DNA of 6,977 bases from Alphaproteobacteria bacterium (GCA_005884465.1 VAZH01000012.1:1-6977), one strand, 5' to 3'. Shown: positions 1 through 6,945, numbered from the stretch's first letter. The notes: generated from the sequence alone by a model not told the origin. Numbers and translations: made by a program.

Positions 1-613
1 AAATGCGCGCCTCCAATGCCACCATCGCTTCCGGGTTCGGCGCGGTAGAGTTCCAGATCGGCGTGCTGGTGCCGCCGGGCGAGACGACATTGACCCGGAT
101 GCCGCGGGGCGACAGTTCCGACGCCATCACGCGCGCCATCGCCCGCACGCCAGCCTTGCTGGCGGCATAGGCGGCGTAGCCGGGATTGCCCAGCACAGAG
201 ATGACAGAGCCGTTCAAAACGATTGAGGCACCGTCGTTGAGATATGGCGCTGCCGCTTGCACGGTGAAGAACACCGCGGTGATGTTGGTGCGGATCACCG
301 ATTCAAATGCGGCGAGCGTGGTGCCGCCGATCGGCGTGTTGCCGGCAATGCCGGCATTGGCAAAGACAATGTCGAGCTTGCCGAACTTTTCAACCGCTTG
401 CTTGACTGCCTTTTCGGTCGCCGCGATATCGGTCGCGTCGGCCACGATCGCCAGCGCATTCGGCCCCAGCTCTTTCGCAGCGGCCTCGAGCGTCGCCTGA
501 TTTCGCCCGGTGATCGCCACCCGCGCGCCCTCGGCCACGAACAGCCGTGCTGTCACAAGCCCGATGCCGCTGTTGCCGCCTGTAATCAATGCCGTCTTGT
601 TTGCCAGTCGCAC
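1..613 (-). CDS. SDR family oxidoreductase (short-chain dehydrogenase/reductase), C-terminal end outside the window
   Basis: A classical SDR, expected to be a soluble NAD(P)(H)-dependent oxidoreductase acting on an unknown carbonyl or alcohol. Reading the minus strand from GTG at 613 gives the Rossmann cofactor motif TGGNSGIG at residues 11-18. It also gives Arg37 at the end of the second strand (TGR, which suggests NADP(H) preference), Asp59, the NAG motif at 86-88, Asn110, Ser136, and Tyr149/Lys153 in a YAASK motif. The full catalytic tetrad Asn-Ser-Tyr-Lys is therefore present with the usual spacing. About 204 residues are visible; the family usually has about 245, so roughly 40 C-terminal residues are missing. 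GTG 613 was chosen because GGAGG lies five bases upstream. An in-frame ATG at 634 has no ribosome site and lies inside the predicted -10 region. The gene is divergent from an HxlR regulator, its likely controller. The family call is firm; the substrate is unknown. Confidence 0.93.
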   Translation of the reverse strand, partial: MRLANKTALITGGNSGIGLVTARLFVAEGARVAITGRNQATLEAAAKELGPNALAIVADATDIAATEKAVKQAVEKFGKLDIVFANAGIAGNTPIGGTTLAAFESVIRTNITAVFFTVQAAAPYLNDGASIVLNGSVISVLGNPGYAAYAASKAGVRAMARVMASELSPRGIRVNVVSPGGTSTPIWNSTAPNPEAMVALEARI

Positions 614-618
614 GGTAG

Positions 619-623
619 CCTCC
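619..623 (-). promoter_or_regulatory. Ribosome binding site of the SDR gene
   Basis: GGAGG on the minus strand (CCTCC on plus), five bases before the GTG at 613. This site decides the start in favour of GTG 613 over the upstream in-frame ATG at 634. Confidence 0.75.
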
Positions 624-632
624 GGTGGTTGC

Positions 633-638
633 ATTATT
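633..638 (-). promoter_or_regulatory. Candidate -10 element of the SDR gene
   Basis: The minus-strand reading is AATAAT (ATTATT on plus), five of six matches to TATAAT, in the mirror position of the -10 of the divergent gene. No good -35 sits 16-18 bases upstream (CCCTCT or similar). The promoter is therefore weak or needs activation. The implied transcript start near 626 would leave a leader of only about 13 bases, just enough to hold the GGAGG site. Confidence 0.4.
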
Positions 639-646
639 AAACTAGG

Positions 647-675
647 TTGCCATCTAGAGGGCCTGGTTTCATAAT
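647..675 (+). promoter_or_regulatory. Predicted sigma70-type promoter of the HxlR regulator gene
   Basis: TTGCCA at 647-652 (five of six to TTGACA), a 17-base spacer, and CATAAT at 670-675 (five of six to TATAAT). The implied start near 682 gives a leader of about 48 bases. The -10 lies inside the right arm of the inverted repeat, so a protein bound there would block this promoter. Predicted from consensus only. Confidence 0.6.
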
Positions 676-729
676 GCAACTACACAGGGATGTGACCTCG
701 GGGTTTTTGGCTCGATGGAAGAGGACGCC

Positions 730-1206
730 ATGGTGAAACGGACAAGTTTTGAAAAAGCCGAATGCCCGATCGCGCGTTCGCTGGACGTATTCGGCGACTG
801 GTGGTCGCTGCTGATCATCCGCGACGCCTTCCTGGGGATCCGCCGCTTCAGCGAATTTCAGAAGAGCATCGGCCTGGCGAAGAACATCCTGACGGTGCGG
901 CTGCGCGCACTGGTCGACCATGGCATCCTCAAGACGGCGCCCGCTTCCGATGGCAGCGCCTATCAGGAATATGTGCTGACACCGAAGGGACGCGGGGTTT
1001 TTCCGGTGCTGGTGGCGCTGCGGCAGTGGAGCGAGGAATTTTCCTGTGAAAACAGCGGCTTTAAAACCCTGCTGGTCGATCGCAACAAAGGCCGGCCGGT
1101 GCGGAAGCTGGAAATCCGCGCCGAAGATGGCCGGTTGCTCGCTGATGGCGATACGGAGCTGAGGCCAAATCCGGCCATTAAGCGGCGCCGGCGTCTCTCG
1201 GCCTGA
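730..1206 (+). CDS. HxlR-family winged helix-turn-helix transcriptional regulator
   Basis: A 158-residue cytoplasmic DNA-binding protein. The HxlR signature is clear: the N-terminal ECPIARSLDVFGDWWSLLII at residues 11-30, the recognition-helix region RRFSEFQKSIGLAKNILTVR at 38-57, LRALVDHGIL at 58-67, then the wing ending in YVLTPKGR at 81-88. The dimerisation helix follows (about 90-104). Cys12 is at the position used as a redox or electrophile sensor in some family members (YodB and HypR types); a second cysteine is Cys106. A tail of about 50 residues beyond the core ends in a basic stretch (KRRRRLSA) and resembles longer HxlR proteins. The start ATG 730 has a GAAGAGGA-type site just upstream. 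An in-frame ATG at 715 would add five residues but lacks a site. It probably represses itself and the divergent SDR; the ligand is unknown. Confidence 0.92.
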   Translation: MVKRTSFEKAECPIARSLDVFGDWWSLLIIRDAFLGIRRFSEFQKSIGLAKNILTVRLRALVDHGILKTAPASDGSAYQEYVLTPKGRGVFPVLVALRQWSEEFSCENSGFKTLLVDRNKGRPVRKLEIRAEDGRLLADGDTELRPNPAIKRRRRLSA

Positions 1207-1306
1207 GCGGCCCGAAGGCGCCCTCCGAGCGCAACTTGAGCGCGTATTTTGCAACTTTTTTGATACTCTGTCGGGGTAGTTGGACGACCTTTCAACATCT
1301 GTCGAT

Positions 1307-1335
1307 TTGACAGGGACCCCCTCACCACCCATGTT
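1307..1335 (+). promoter_or_regulatory. Candidate promoter of the topA operon
   Basis: A perfect TTGACA at 1307-1312 is followed after 17 bases by CATGTT at 1330-1335, only three of six to TATAAT. A strong -35 with a weak -10 is common in alphaproteobacteria. Transcription would start near 1342 and leave about 64 bases before the topA ATG. The rest of the 199-base gap (1207-1405) shows a T-run at 1255-1260 and a short direct repeat GCAACTT (1231-1237 and 1251-1257), but no convincing terminator for the gene upstream. Confidence 0.4.
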
Positions 1336-1405
1336 CGCTGCGAAACGGCCGAATGCGAATCTCGCGGAACCGCCCTTCATTTCTCCCGTAAGCCATTGGA
1401 ATTAC

Positions 1406-4153
1406 ATGAATATCGTCATTGTCGAATCGCCGGCGAAGGCCAAGACGATCAACAAGTATTTGGGCTCGTCCTATGAGGTTCTGGCCTCGTTCGGCCATGT
1501 CCGCGATCTCCCGGCCAAGAACGGATCGGTCGATCCGGAGGCCAACTTCCAGATGATCTGGGAGGTCGACCCCAAGGCATCCGGCCGGCTCAACGACATC
1601 GCCAGGGCGCTCAAGGGCGCCGACCGGCTGATCCTCGCCACCGACCCCGATCGCGAGGGCGAAGCTATTTCCTGGCACGTGCTGGAGGTCCTGAAAGAGA
1701 GGCGCGCGCTGAAGGATCACAAGATCGAACGCGTGGTGTTCAACGCGATCACCAAGCAAGCGGTCTCGGAGGCCATGAAGCATCCGCGGCAGATCGATGG
1801 CGCGCTGGTCGACGCCTATATGGCGCGCCGCGCGCTGGATTATCTGGTCGGCTTCACGCTCTCGCCGGTGCTGTGGCGCAAATTGCCGGGCGCGCGCTCC
1901 GCTGGCCGGGTGCAGTCGGTCGCGCTGCGACTGGTATGCGACCGCGAGCTCGAGATCGAGAAATTCGTCGCCCGGGAATACTGGTCGCTGGTCGCGACCT
2001 TGACGACGCCGCGCGGCGAGGCGTTCGAGGCGCGCCTGGTCGGCGCCGACGGCAAGAAGATTCAGAGGCTCGACATCGGCACCGGCGCGGAAGCCGAAGA
2101 GTTCAAGAAGGCGATCGAGGCCGCCGGCTTCACCGTTTCCACGGTCGAGGCAAAGCCGGCGCGGCGCAATCCGCAGGCCCCCTTCACCACTTCGACGCTG
2201 CAGCAGGAAGCCAGCCGCAAGCTCGGCTTTGCGCCGGCACACACCATGCGGATCGCGCAACGGCTCTACGAGGGCATCGATATCGGCGGCGAGACCACCG
2301 GTCTCATTACCTATATGCGAACCGACGGCGTGCAGATCGACAATTCGGCGATAACGCAGGCGCGCAAGGTGATCGGCGAGGATTATGGCAACGCCTATGT
2401 GCCGGATGCACCGCGTCAGTACCAGGCCAAGGCCAAGAACGCGCAGGAAGCCCACGAAGCCATCCGTCCAACCGATCTGTCGCGCCGGCCGGCCGAGATG
2501 CGCCGGCGCCTCGATACCGATCAGGCCCGGCTTTATGAATTGATCTGGACCCGCACCATCGCGAGCCAGATGGAATCGGCCGAACTGGAACGCACCACCG
2601 TCGATATATCAGCCAAGGCGGGTTCGCGTACACTGGAACTGCGCGCCACGGGGCAAGTGACAAAATTCGACGGCTTTCTCGCACTCTATCAAGAGGGTCG
2701 CGACGACGATGGCGACGACGAAGACAGCCGCCGCCTTCCCGCCATGAGCGAAGGCGAGGCGCTGAAGCGCAAGGACCTTGCCGTCACCCAGCACTTTACC
2801 GAGCCGCCGCCGCGCTTTTCTGAAGCCTCATTGGTCAAGCGCATGGAAGAGCTCGGCATCGGCCGTCCCTCGACCTATGCCTCGATCCTGCAGGTGCTCA
2901 AGGACCGCGGCTACGTCAGGCTCGAGAAGAAGCGCCTGCATGGCGAGGACAAGGGCCGCGTCGTCATCGCCTTCCTGGAAAACTTCTTCAGGCGCTACGT
3001 CGAATACGATTTCACCGCTGATCTGGAAGAACAGCTCGACCGCATCTCCAACAACGAGATTTCCTGGCAGCAGGTGCTGAAGGACTTCTGGCGCGATTTC
3101 ATCGGCGCCGTCAACGACATCAAGGACCTCCGCGTCACCGAGGTGCTCGATGCGCTCGACGAGATGCTGGGGCCGCACATCTATGCGCCGCGCGAGGACG
3201 GCGGCGACCCCCGCCAGTGCCCGAGCTGCGGGACGGGGCGGCTCAACCTCAAGGCCGGAAAATTCGGCGCCTTCGTCGGCTGCTCCAATTATCCGGAGTG
3301 CCGTTACACCCGCCCGCTCGCGGCCGATAGCGAAGCCAGCGCCGATCGTATCCTGGGCAAGGACCCGGAAACCGGTCTCGACGTTGTGGTGAAGGCTGGA
3401 CGGTTCGGTCCCTATATCCAGCTCGGCGAGCCCAAGGATTACGCCGAGGGCGAGAAGCCCAGGCGCGCGGGCATTCCGAAGAACATGTCGTCTTCCGATA
3501 TCGAGCTCGATCTGGCGCTAAAACTGTTGTCGCTGCCGCGCGAAATAGGCAGGCATCCCGAGACCGGCGAGCCGATCACCGCGGGTCTCGGCCGCTTCGG
3601 GCCGTTCGTGCGCCATGGGAAAACCTATGCCAGCCTGGAAGCCGGCGACGAGGTGTTCGATATCGGATTGAACCGGGCCGTCACGCTGATTGCCGAAAAA
3701 GTTGCAAAAGGCCCGAGCGGCCGCCGCTTCGGCGCCGATCCCGGCAAGCCGCTGGGCGATCATCCGACTCTTGGCGGCATCGCGGTCAAGAACGGACGCT
3801 ATGGCGCCTATGTCACCGCGGGTGGCGTCAACGCCACAATCCCGAGCGACAAGACGCCGGACACCATCAAGTTGGCGGAAGCGATCGCGTTGATTGACGA
3901 ACGCGTGGCCAAGGGTGGCGTCAAGCCGAAGCGCGGCGCCAGGCAAGCCAAGGCGGCGAAAACAGCCAAGGTGGAAGCCGATGCAAAGCCACTGAAGCCG
4001 GTCAAGAAGGCGGTCGCAAAAAAATCCGCGGCCAAGCCGAAATCGGAAGCCGTCAACAAGGCGCGCGCGCCGGTGACGGCGACCGCCACAACGTCACCCT
4101 CAAAGGCCGCAAAGCCGGTGGCGAAGAAGAGCGTTGGCAAGGCAAGCGGATAA
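1406..4153 (+). CDS. topA: DNA topoisomerase I (type IA)
   Basis: Relaxes negatively supercoiled DNA by Mg-dependent single-strand cleavage and passage, acting behind RNA polymerase. The protein has 915 residues. The N-terminal Toprim domain begins MNIVIVESPAKAKTI (Glu7) and has the acidic DPDREGE motif at 80-86 (Asp80, Asp82, Glu84). The nucleophile is Tyr303 in ITYMRTDG. HEAIRPT and the GIGRPSTYA region follow. The C-terminal part holds one four-cysteine zinc ribbon (Cys605, 608, 626, 632) and three TopA C-terminal repeats, each with a G-R-F/Y-G-P/A-F/Y core, near 648-675, 714-738 and 783-807. A Lys/Ala-rich tail of about 80 residues (836-915) follows, likely disordered and contacting nucleic acid or polymerase. 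ATG 1406 gives the exact family N-terminus. A TTG at 1280 in the same frame would add 42 residues with no family resemblance, so it was not used. The ribosome site is weak (TTGGA). First gene of the operon with rnr. Confidence 0.98.
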   Translation: MNIVIVESPAKAKTINKYLGSSYEVLASFGHVRDLPAKNGSVDPEANFQMIWEVDPKASGRLNDIARALKGADRLILATDPDREGEAISWHVLEVLKERRALKDHKIERVVFNAITKQAVSEAMKHPRQIDGALVDAYMARRALDYLVGFTLSPVLWRKLPGARSAGRVQSVALRLVCDRELEIEKFVAREYWSLVATLTTPRGEAFEARLVGADGKKIQRLDIGTGAEAEEFKKAIEAAGFTVSTVEAKPARRNPQAPFTTSTLQQEASRKLGFAPAHTMRIAQRLYEGIDIGGETTGLITYMRTDGVQIDNSAITQARKVIGEDYGNAYVPDAPRQYQAKAKNAQEAHEAIRPTDLSRRPAEMRRRLDTDQARLYELIWTRTIASQMESAELERTTVDISAKAGSRTLELRATGQVTKFDGFLALYQEGRDDDGDDEDSRRLPAMSEGEALKRKDLAVTQHFTEPPPRFSEASLVKRMEELGIGRPSTYASILQVLKDRGYVRLEKKRLHGEDKGRVVIAFLENFFRRYVEYDFTADLEEQLDRISNNEISWQQVLKDFWRDFIGAVNDIKDLRVTEVLDALDEMLGPHIYAPREDGGDPRQCPSCGTGRLNLKAGKFGAFVGCSNYPECRYTRPLAADSEASADRILGKDPETGLDVVVKAGRFGPYIQLGEPKDYAEGEKPRRAGIPKNMSSSDIELDLALKLLSLPREIGRHPETGEPITAGLGRFGPFVRHGKTYASLEAGDEVFDIGLNRAVTLIAEKVAKGPSGRRFGADPGKPLGDHPTLGGIAVKNGRYGAYVTAGGVNATIPSDKTPDTIKLAEAIALIDERVAKGGVKPKRGARQAKAAKTAKVEADAKPLKPVKKAVAKKSAAKPKSEAVNKARAPVTATATTSPSKAAKPVAKKSVGKASG

Positions 4154-4154
4154 A

Positions 4155-6497
4155 GTGGCAAAACAACGCGAAAAGGTTTTTCCAAGCCCGGACGCCATCG
4201 TCGCCTTCATCCGTGCGCAACCGGGAAAAGTCGGAACCCGCGAGATCGCGCGCGAATTTGGCCTGAAGAACGCCGACCGCGCCGAATTGAAACGCATCCT
4301 GCGCGAGCTCGCCGACGAAGGCGTGATCGCCAAGCGCGGCAAGAAAATAAGCGAAACCGCAAGCCTGCCGGCGACCATGATGGCCGACATCACCGGACGC
4401 GATAGCGACGGCGAATTGACCGCAACGCCCACCGAGTGGGATGAGGTCGAAAACGGCGAGCCGCCGAAGATCCGCATCCATATTCCCCGACGTCCGCAAC
4501 CGGGCACGGCCGCAGGGGTGGGCGATCGCGCGCTGCTGCGCATCGAGAAGCTGGATGAAGGCGACGGCGGCGCCTATCGCGGGCGCGTCATCAAGATCAT
4601 CGATCACGCCAAGGCCCGTGTGCTCGGAATCTTCCGCACCCTGCCCGGCGGCGGCGGACGGCTGGTTCCTGTCGACAAGAAGCAGGCCGGCCGCGAATTG
4701 AACATTGCCAAAAGCGATACCGGTGGCGCCGAGGACGGCGATCTCGTCAGCGTGGATCTGGTGCGCTCGCGCGGTTTCGGGCTTGGCTCCGGCAAGGTCA
4801 AGGAACGGCTCGGCTCGCTGGCAACCGAAAAGGCGATCAGCCTGATCGCGATTCACGCCCATGAAATTCCGCAAGCGTTTTCGCCGGCCGCGTTGCGCGA
4901 AGCGGAAGAGGCAAAGCCCGCGACCTTGAGAGGCCGCGAGGACTGGCGCGACGTGCCGCTGGTCACCATCGATCCGCCCGATGCCAAGGACCACGACGAC
5001 GCGGTTCATGCCCAAGCCGATCCCGATCCGAACAATAAAGGCGGCTACATCGTCACGGTCGCCATCGCCGACGTCGCGTTTTATGTGCGGCCAGGCTCGG
5101 CGCTGGACCGCGACGCACTGACGCGCGGCAATTCGGTGTATTTTCCGGATCGGGTGGTGCCGATGCTGCCCGAGCGCATTTCGAACGATCTGTGCTCGCT
5201 GGTGCCGGGCGAGCCCCGTGGCGCGCTGGCGGTTCGGATGGTGATCGGCGCGGACGGCCGCAAGCGCTCGCACAGCTTTCATCGCATCCTGATGCGCTCG
5301 GCCGCCAAATTGCACTACGCGCAGGCGCAGGCGGCGATCGACGGAAGGCCGGACGACAGCACCGGTCCCCTGCTCGCTTCCGTTCTCAAGCCGCTGTACG
5401 ACGCCTATGCGGTTGTGAAGCGCGCGCGCGACGAACGCGATCCGCTCGATCTCGACATTCCCGAGCGCAAGATTCTGTTGAAGCCCGACGGCACGGTGGA
5501 CCGCGTCATCGTGCCGGAACGGCTGGACGCACATAAATTGATCGAAGAATTCATGATCCTTGCCAATGTCGCCGCGGCCGAAATGCTTGAACAGAAGGCA
5601 CTGCCGCTTATCTACCGGGTGCACGATGAACCGGCGCTCGAGAAGGTTCATGCCTTGCAGGAATTCCTCAAGACGCTCGATCTGCCGTTCGCCAAAAGTG
5701 GCGCGTTGCGCCCGTCTTTGTTCAATCGCGTGCTGATGCAGGTCAAGGGACACGATTCCGAACTGCTGGTGAATGAAGTGGTGTTGCGCTCGCAAGCCCA
5801 GGCCGAATACGCCGCCGAGAATTATGGTCATTTCGGCCTGAACCTGCGGCGCTACGCGCATTTCACGTCACCTATCAGGCGATACGCCGACTTGATCGTG
5901 CATCGCGCGCTGATCCGCGGCCTGGGAATTGGCGAAGGGGCATTGCCGGACTCGGAGACGCCCGAAGGCTTAAGCGAGATTGCAGCCCAGATTTCGGTCG
6001 CCGAGCGCCGCGCCATGAAGGCGGAGCGCGAAACCGCCGATCGTTTGATCGCGCATTTTCTCGCCGACCGCATCGGAGCCAGTTTTCAAGGCCGCATCTC
6101 CGGCGTTACCCGCGCCGGACTGTTCGTCAAACTGACCGACACCGGCGCCGACGGTTTCATACCGATACGCACGCTCGGAACGGAGTATTTCAATTACGAC
6201 GAGGCACGCCATGCGCTGGTCGGATCGCGCAGCGGTGCCATGCATCGGCTGGGGGACGTTGTCGACGTCCGTCTGGTGGAAGCAGCACCCATAGCCGGTG
6301 CCCTGCGCTTCGAACTCTTATCGGAGGGCCGCGTCGTGCCACGCAGAAGGCGCGAAGGCATCCGCCAGGCGTCCGGGACACAGGCCAGAGTGCATCCCGG
6401 CCACAGCCCCCACAAGAACGATCGCAAGCCGGCCAAAGGCAAGCGCGGCAAGTCGAACAAGGTCAGGCCTTCAAAGGACAGGTCATGGAAACCGTGA
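4155..6497 (+). CDS. rnr: Ribonuclease R, 3'-to-5' exoribonuclease (RNB/RNase II family)
   Basis: Degrades RNA processively from the 3' end to nucleoside monophosphates, including structured RNA, in the cytoplasm. The 780 residues show, in order: an N-terminal winged-helix domain (about 8-65); cold-shock-type RNA-binding domains (about 75-240); the RNB catalytic domain with metal-binding aspartates Asp273, 276, 279, 281 and 282 in IDPPDAKDHDDAV; and YAHFTSPIRRYADL starting at Tyr567. An S1 domain (about 641-722) and a Lys/Arg-rich tail of about 55 residues follow. Both ends beyond RNB distinguish RNase R from RNase II. GTG 4155 lies one base after the topA stop with GCGGA just upstream. A TTG at 4134 in the same frame, overlapping topA, would add seven residues and cannot be excluded. 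With GTG the catalytic aspartates fall within one residue of the E. coli RNase R numbering. Co-transcribed with topA and probably translationally coupled to it. Confidence 0.97.
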   Translation: MAKQREKVFPSPDAIVAFIRAQPGKVGTREIAREFGLKNADRAELKRILRELADEGVIAKRGKKISETASLPATMMADITGRDSDGELTATPTEWDEVENGEPPKIRIHIPRRPQPGTAAGVGDRALLRIEKLDEGDGGAYRGRVIKIIDHAKARVLGIFRTLPGGGGRLVPVDKKQAGRELNIAKSDTGGAEDGDLVSVDLVRSRGFGLGSGKVKERLGSLATEKAISLIAIHAHEIPQAFSPAALREAEEAKPATLRGREDWRDVPLVTIDPPDAKDHDDAVHAQADPDPNNKGGYIVTVAIADVAFYVRPGSALDRDALTRGNSVYFPDRVVPMLPERISNDLCSLVPGEPRGALAVRMVIGADGRKRSHSFHRILMRSAAKLHYAQAQAAIDGRPDDSTGPLLASVLKPLYDAYAVVKRARDERDPLDLDIPERKILLKPDGTVDRVIVPERLDAHKLIEEFMILANVAAAEMLEQKALPLIYRVHDEPALEKVHALQEFLKTLDLPFAKSGALRPSLFNRVLMQVKGHDSELLVNEVVLRSQAQAEYAAENYGHFGLNLRRYAHFTSPIRRYADLIVHRALIRGLGIGEGALPDSETPEGLSEIAAQISVAERRAMKAERETADRLIAHFLADRIGASFQGRISGVTRAGLFVKLTDTGADGFIPIRTLGTEYFNYDEARHALVGSRSGAMHRLGDVVDVRLVEAAPIAGALRFELLSEGRVVPRRRREGIRQASGTQARVHPGHSPHKNDRKPAKGKRGKSNKVRPSKDRSWKP
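6473..6478 (+). promoter_or_regulatory. Ribosome binding site of the DUF983 gene, inside the rnr coding region
   Basis: AAAGGA lies six bases before ATG 6485 and within the last codons of rnr. It supports ATG 6485 over the in-frame GTG at 6494. Confidence 0.6.
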
Positions 6498-6928
6498 GCG
6501 AACAGCCTAAAGTCTGGACGCGGGATTCCGCATCGGGCGAAAAACGCGACGTCTGGACCGCGCTGAAACGCGGATTGCGCGGCCGCTGCCCTCGCTGCGG
6601 CCAGGGCAAATTGTTCCGCGCATTCCTGAAGGTGGCCGATCATTGTTCGGTTTGCGCGCTGGATTTTACCCCGCATCGCGCCGACGACCTGCCGGCCTAT
6701 CTGGTCATCATCATCGTCGGCCACATCGTGGTGCCGACCATCCTGTGGATCGAGACCGATTATTCGCCTTCGGTGCCGCTGCAGCTTGCGATCTATCTGC
6801 CGTTTACGCTGATTGCGTCATTGCTGTTGCTGCAACCGGTAAAGGGCGCGGTGGTGGGGGTGCAATGGGCGTTGCGCATGCACGGATTTGACGACCAAAA
6901 TCCTGAAGACACGTCAAAACAAGACTAA
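6485..6928 (+). CDS. DUF983 family zinc-ribbon membrane protein of unknown function
   Basis: A 147-residue protein with the DUF983 layout. A basic N-terminal segment leads to RCPRCGQGKLF (Cys35, Cys38) and then CSVC (Cys54, Cys57), which together form a likely four-cysteine zinc site on the cytoplasmic side. RADDLPAYLV, a hallmark of the family, runs into a first membrane helix (about 71-89, containing His80 and Pro84). A second helix follows at about 99-117, ending in LQPVKG, with a short polar C-terminus. It is therefore expected to be a small inner-membrane protein with two spans. The ATG overlaps the end of rnr by 13 bases in another frame, so translation is probably coupled. No biochemical function is established for this family; a link to RNA decay or to the envelope would be a guess from position only. 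Confidence 0.92.
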   Translation: METVSEQPKVWTRDSASGEKRDVWTALKRGLRGRCPRCGQGKLFRAFLKVADHCSVCALDFTPHRADDLPAYLVIIIVGHIVVPTILWIETDYSPSVPLQLAIYLPFTLIASLLLLQPVKGAVVGVQWALRMHGFDDQNPEDTSKQD

Positions 6929-6945
6929 AAAGAAACGGGAGCGAA

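Larger units (their letters stand above)
628..680. promoter_or_regulatory. Long inverted repeat, probable HxlR operator between divergent promoters
   Basis: The left arm GTTGCATTATTAAACTAGG (628-646) and the reverse complement of 662-680, GTTGCATTATGAAACCAGG, match at 17 of 19 positions. They are separated by 15 bases that contain the small palindrome TCTAGA (653-658). The arms are seen directly. HxlR proteins are dimeric winged-helix regulators that usually bind inverted repeats next to their own gene, so this is the likely binding site. The arms cover the -10 elements predicted for both divergent genes, which fits repression of both. Binding by the neighbouring regulator is inferred. The long spacer may mean that two dimers bind, one per arm. 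Confidence 0.7.

Noticed and set aside
257..640. Plus-strand open frames (186-500 and 257-640) opposite the SDR gene
   Set aside because: The minus strand here encodes an SDR with all catalytic motifs; these plus frames are its shadows.
1200..1222. Hairpin (GGCC, loop TGAGC, GGCC) at the HxlR stop codon as an intrinsic terminator
   Set aside because: The stem is short with a bulge when extended, and no T-run follows it directly; the nearest T-run begins at 1255.
637..1380. Open frame of 247 codons on the minus strand across the HxlR gene and the gaps on both sides
   Set aside because: It covers the clear HxlR gene on the other strand, would run through the predicted promoters and operator, and shows no motif.
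1280..1405. N-terminal extension of TopA from TTG 1280
   Set aside because: The 42 extra residues have no family match, the predicted promoter lies inside this stretch, and ATG 1406 gives the standard TopA N-terminus.
1322..2455. Open frame of 377 codons on the minus strand, antisense to the first part of topA
   Set aside because: Shadow of the topA reading frame, with low-complexity Arg/Leu/Asp composition and no family resemblance.
2700..2735. Acidic GAC/GAT-rich stretch in topA as a possible repeat or insertion
   Set aside because: It encodes a short Asp-rich surface loop within an intact reading frame, and the flanking family motifs are uninterrupted.
4053..5861. Open frame of 602 codons on the minus strand, antisense to rnr and the end of topA
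   Set aside because: It lies opposite strongly supported coding sequence, is rich in His, Arg and Gln as expected for a high-GC shadow frame, has no recognisable domain and no good ribosome site was seen.
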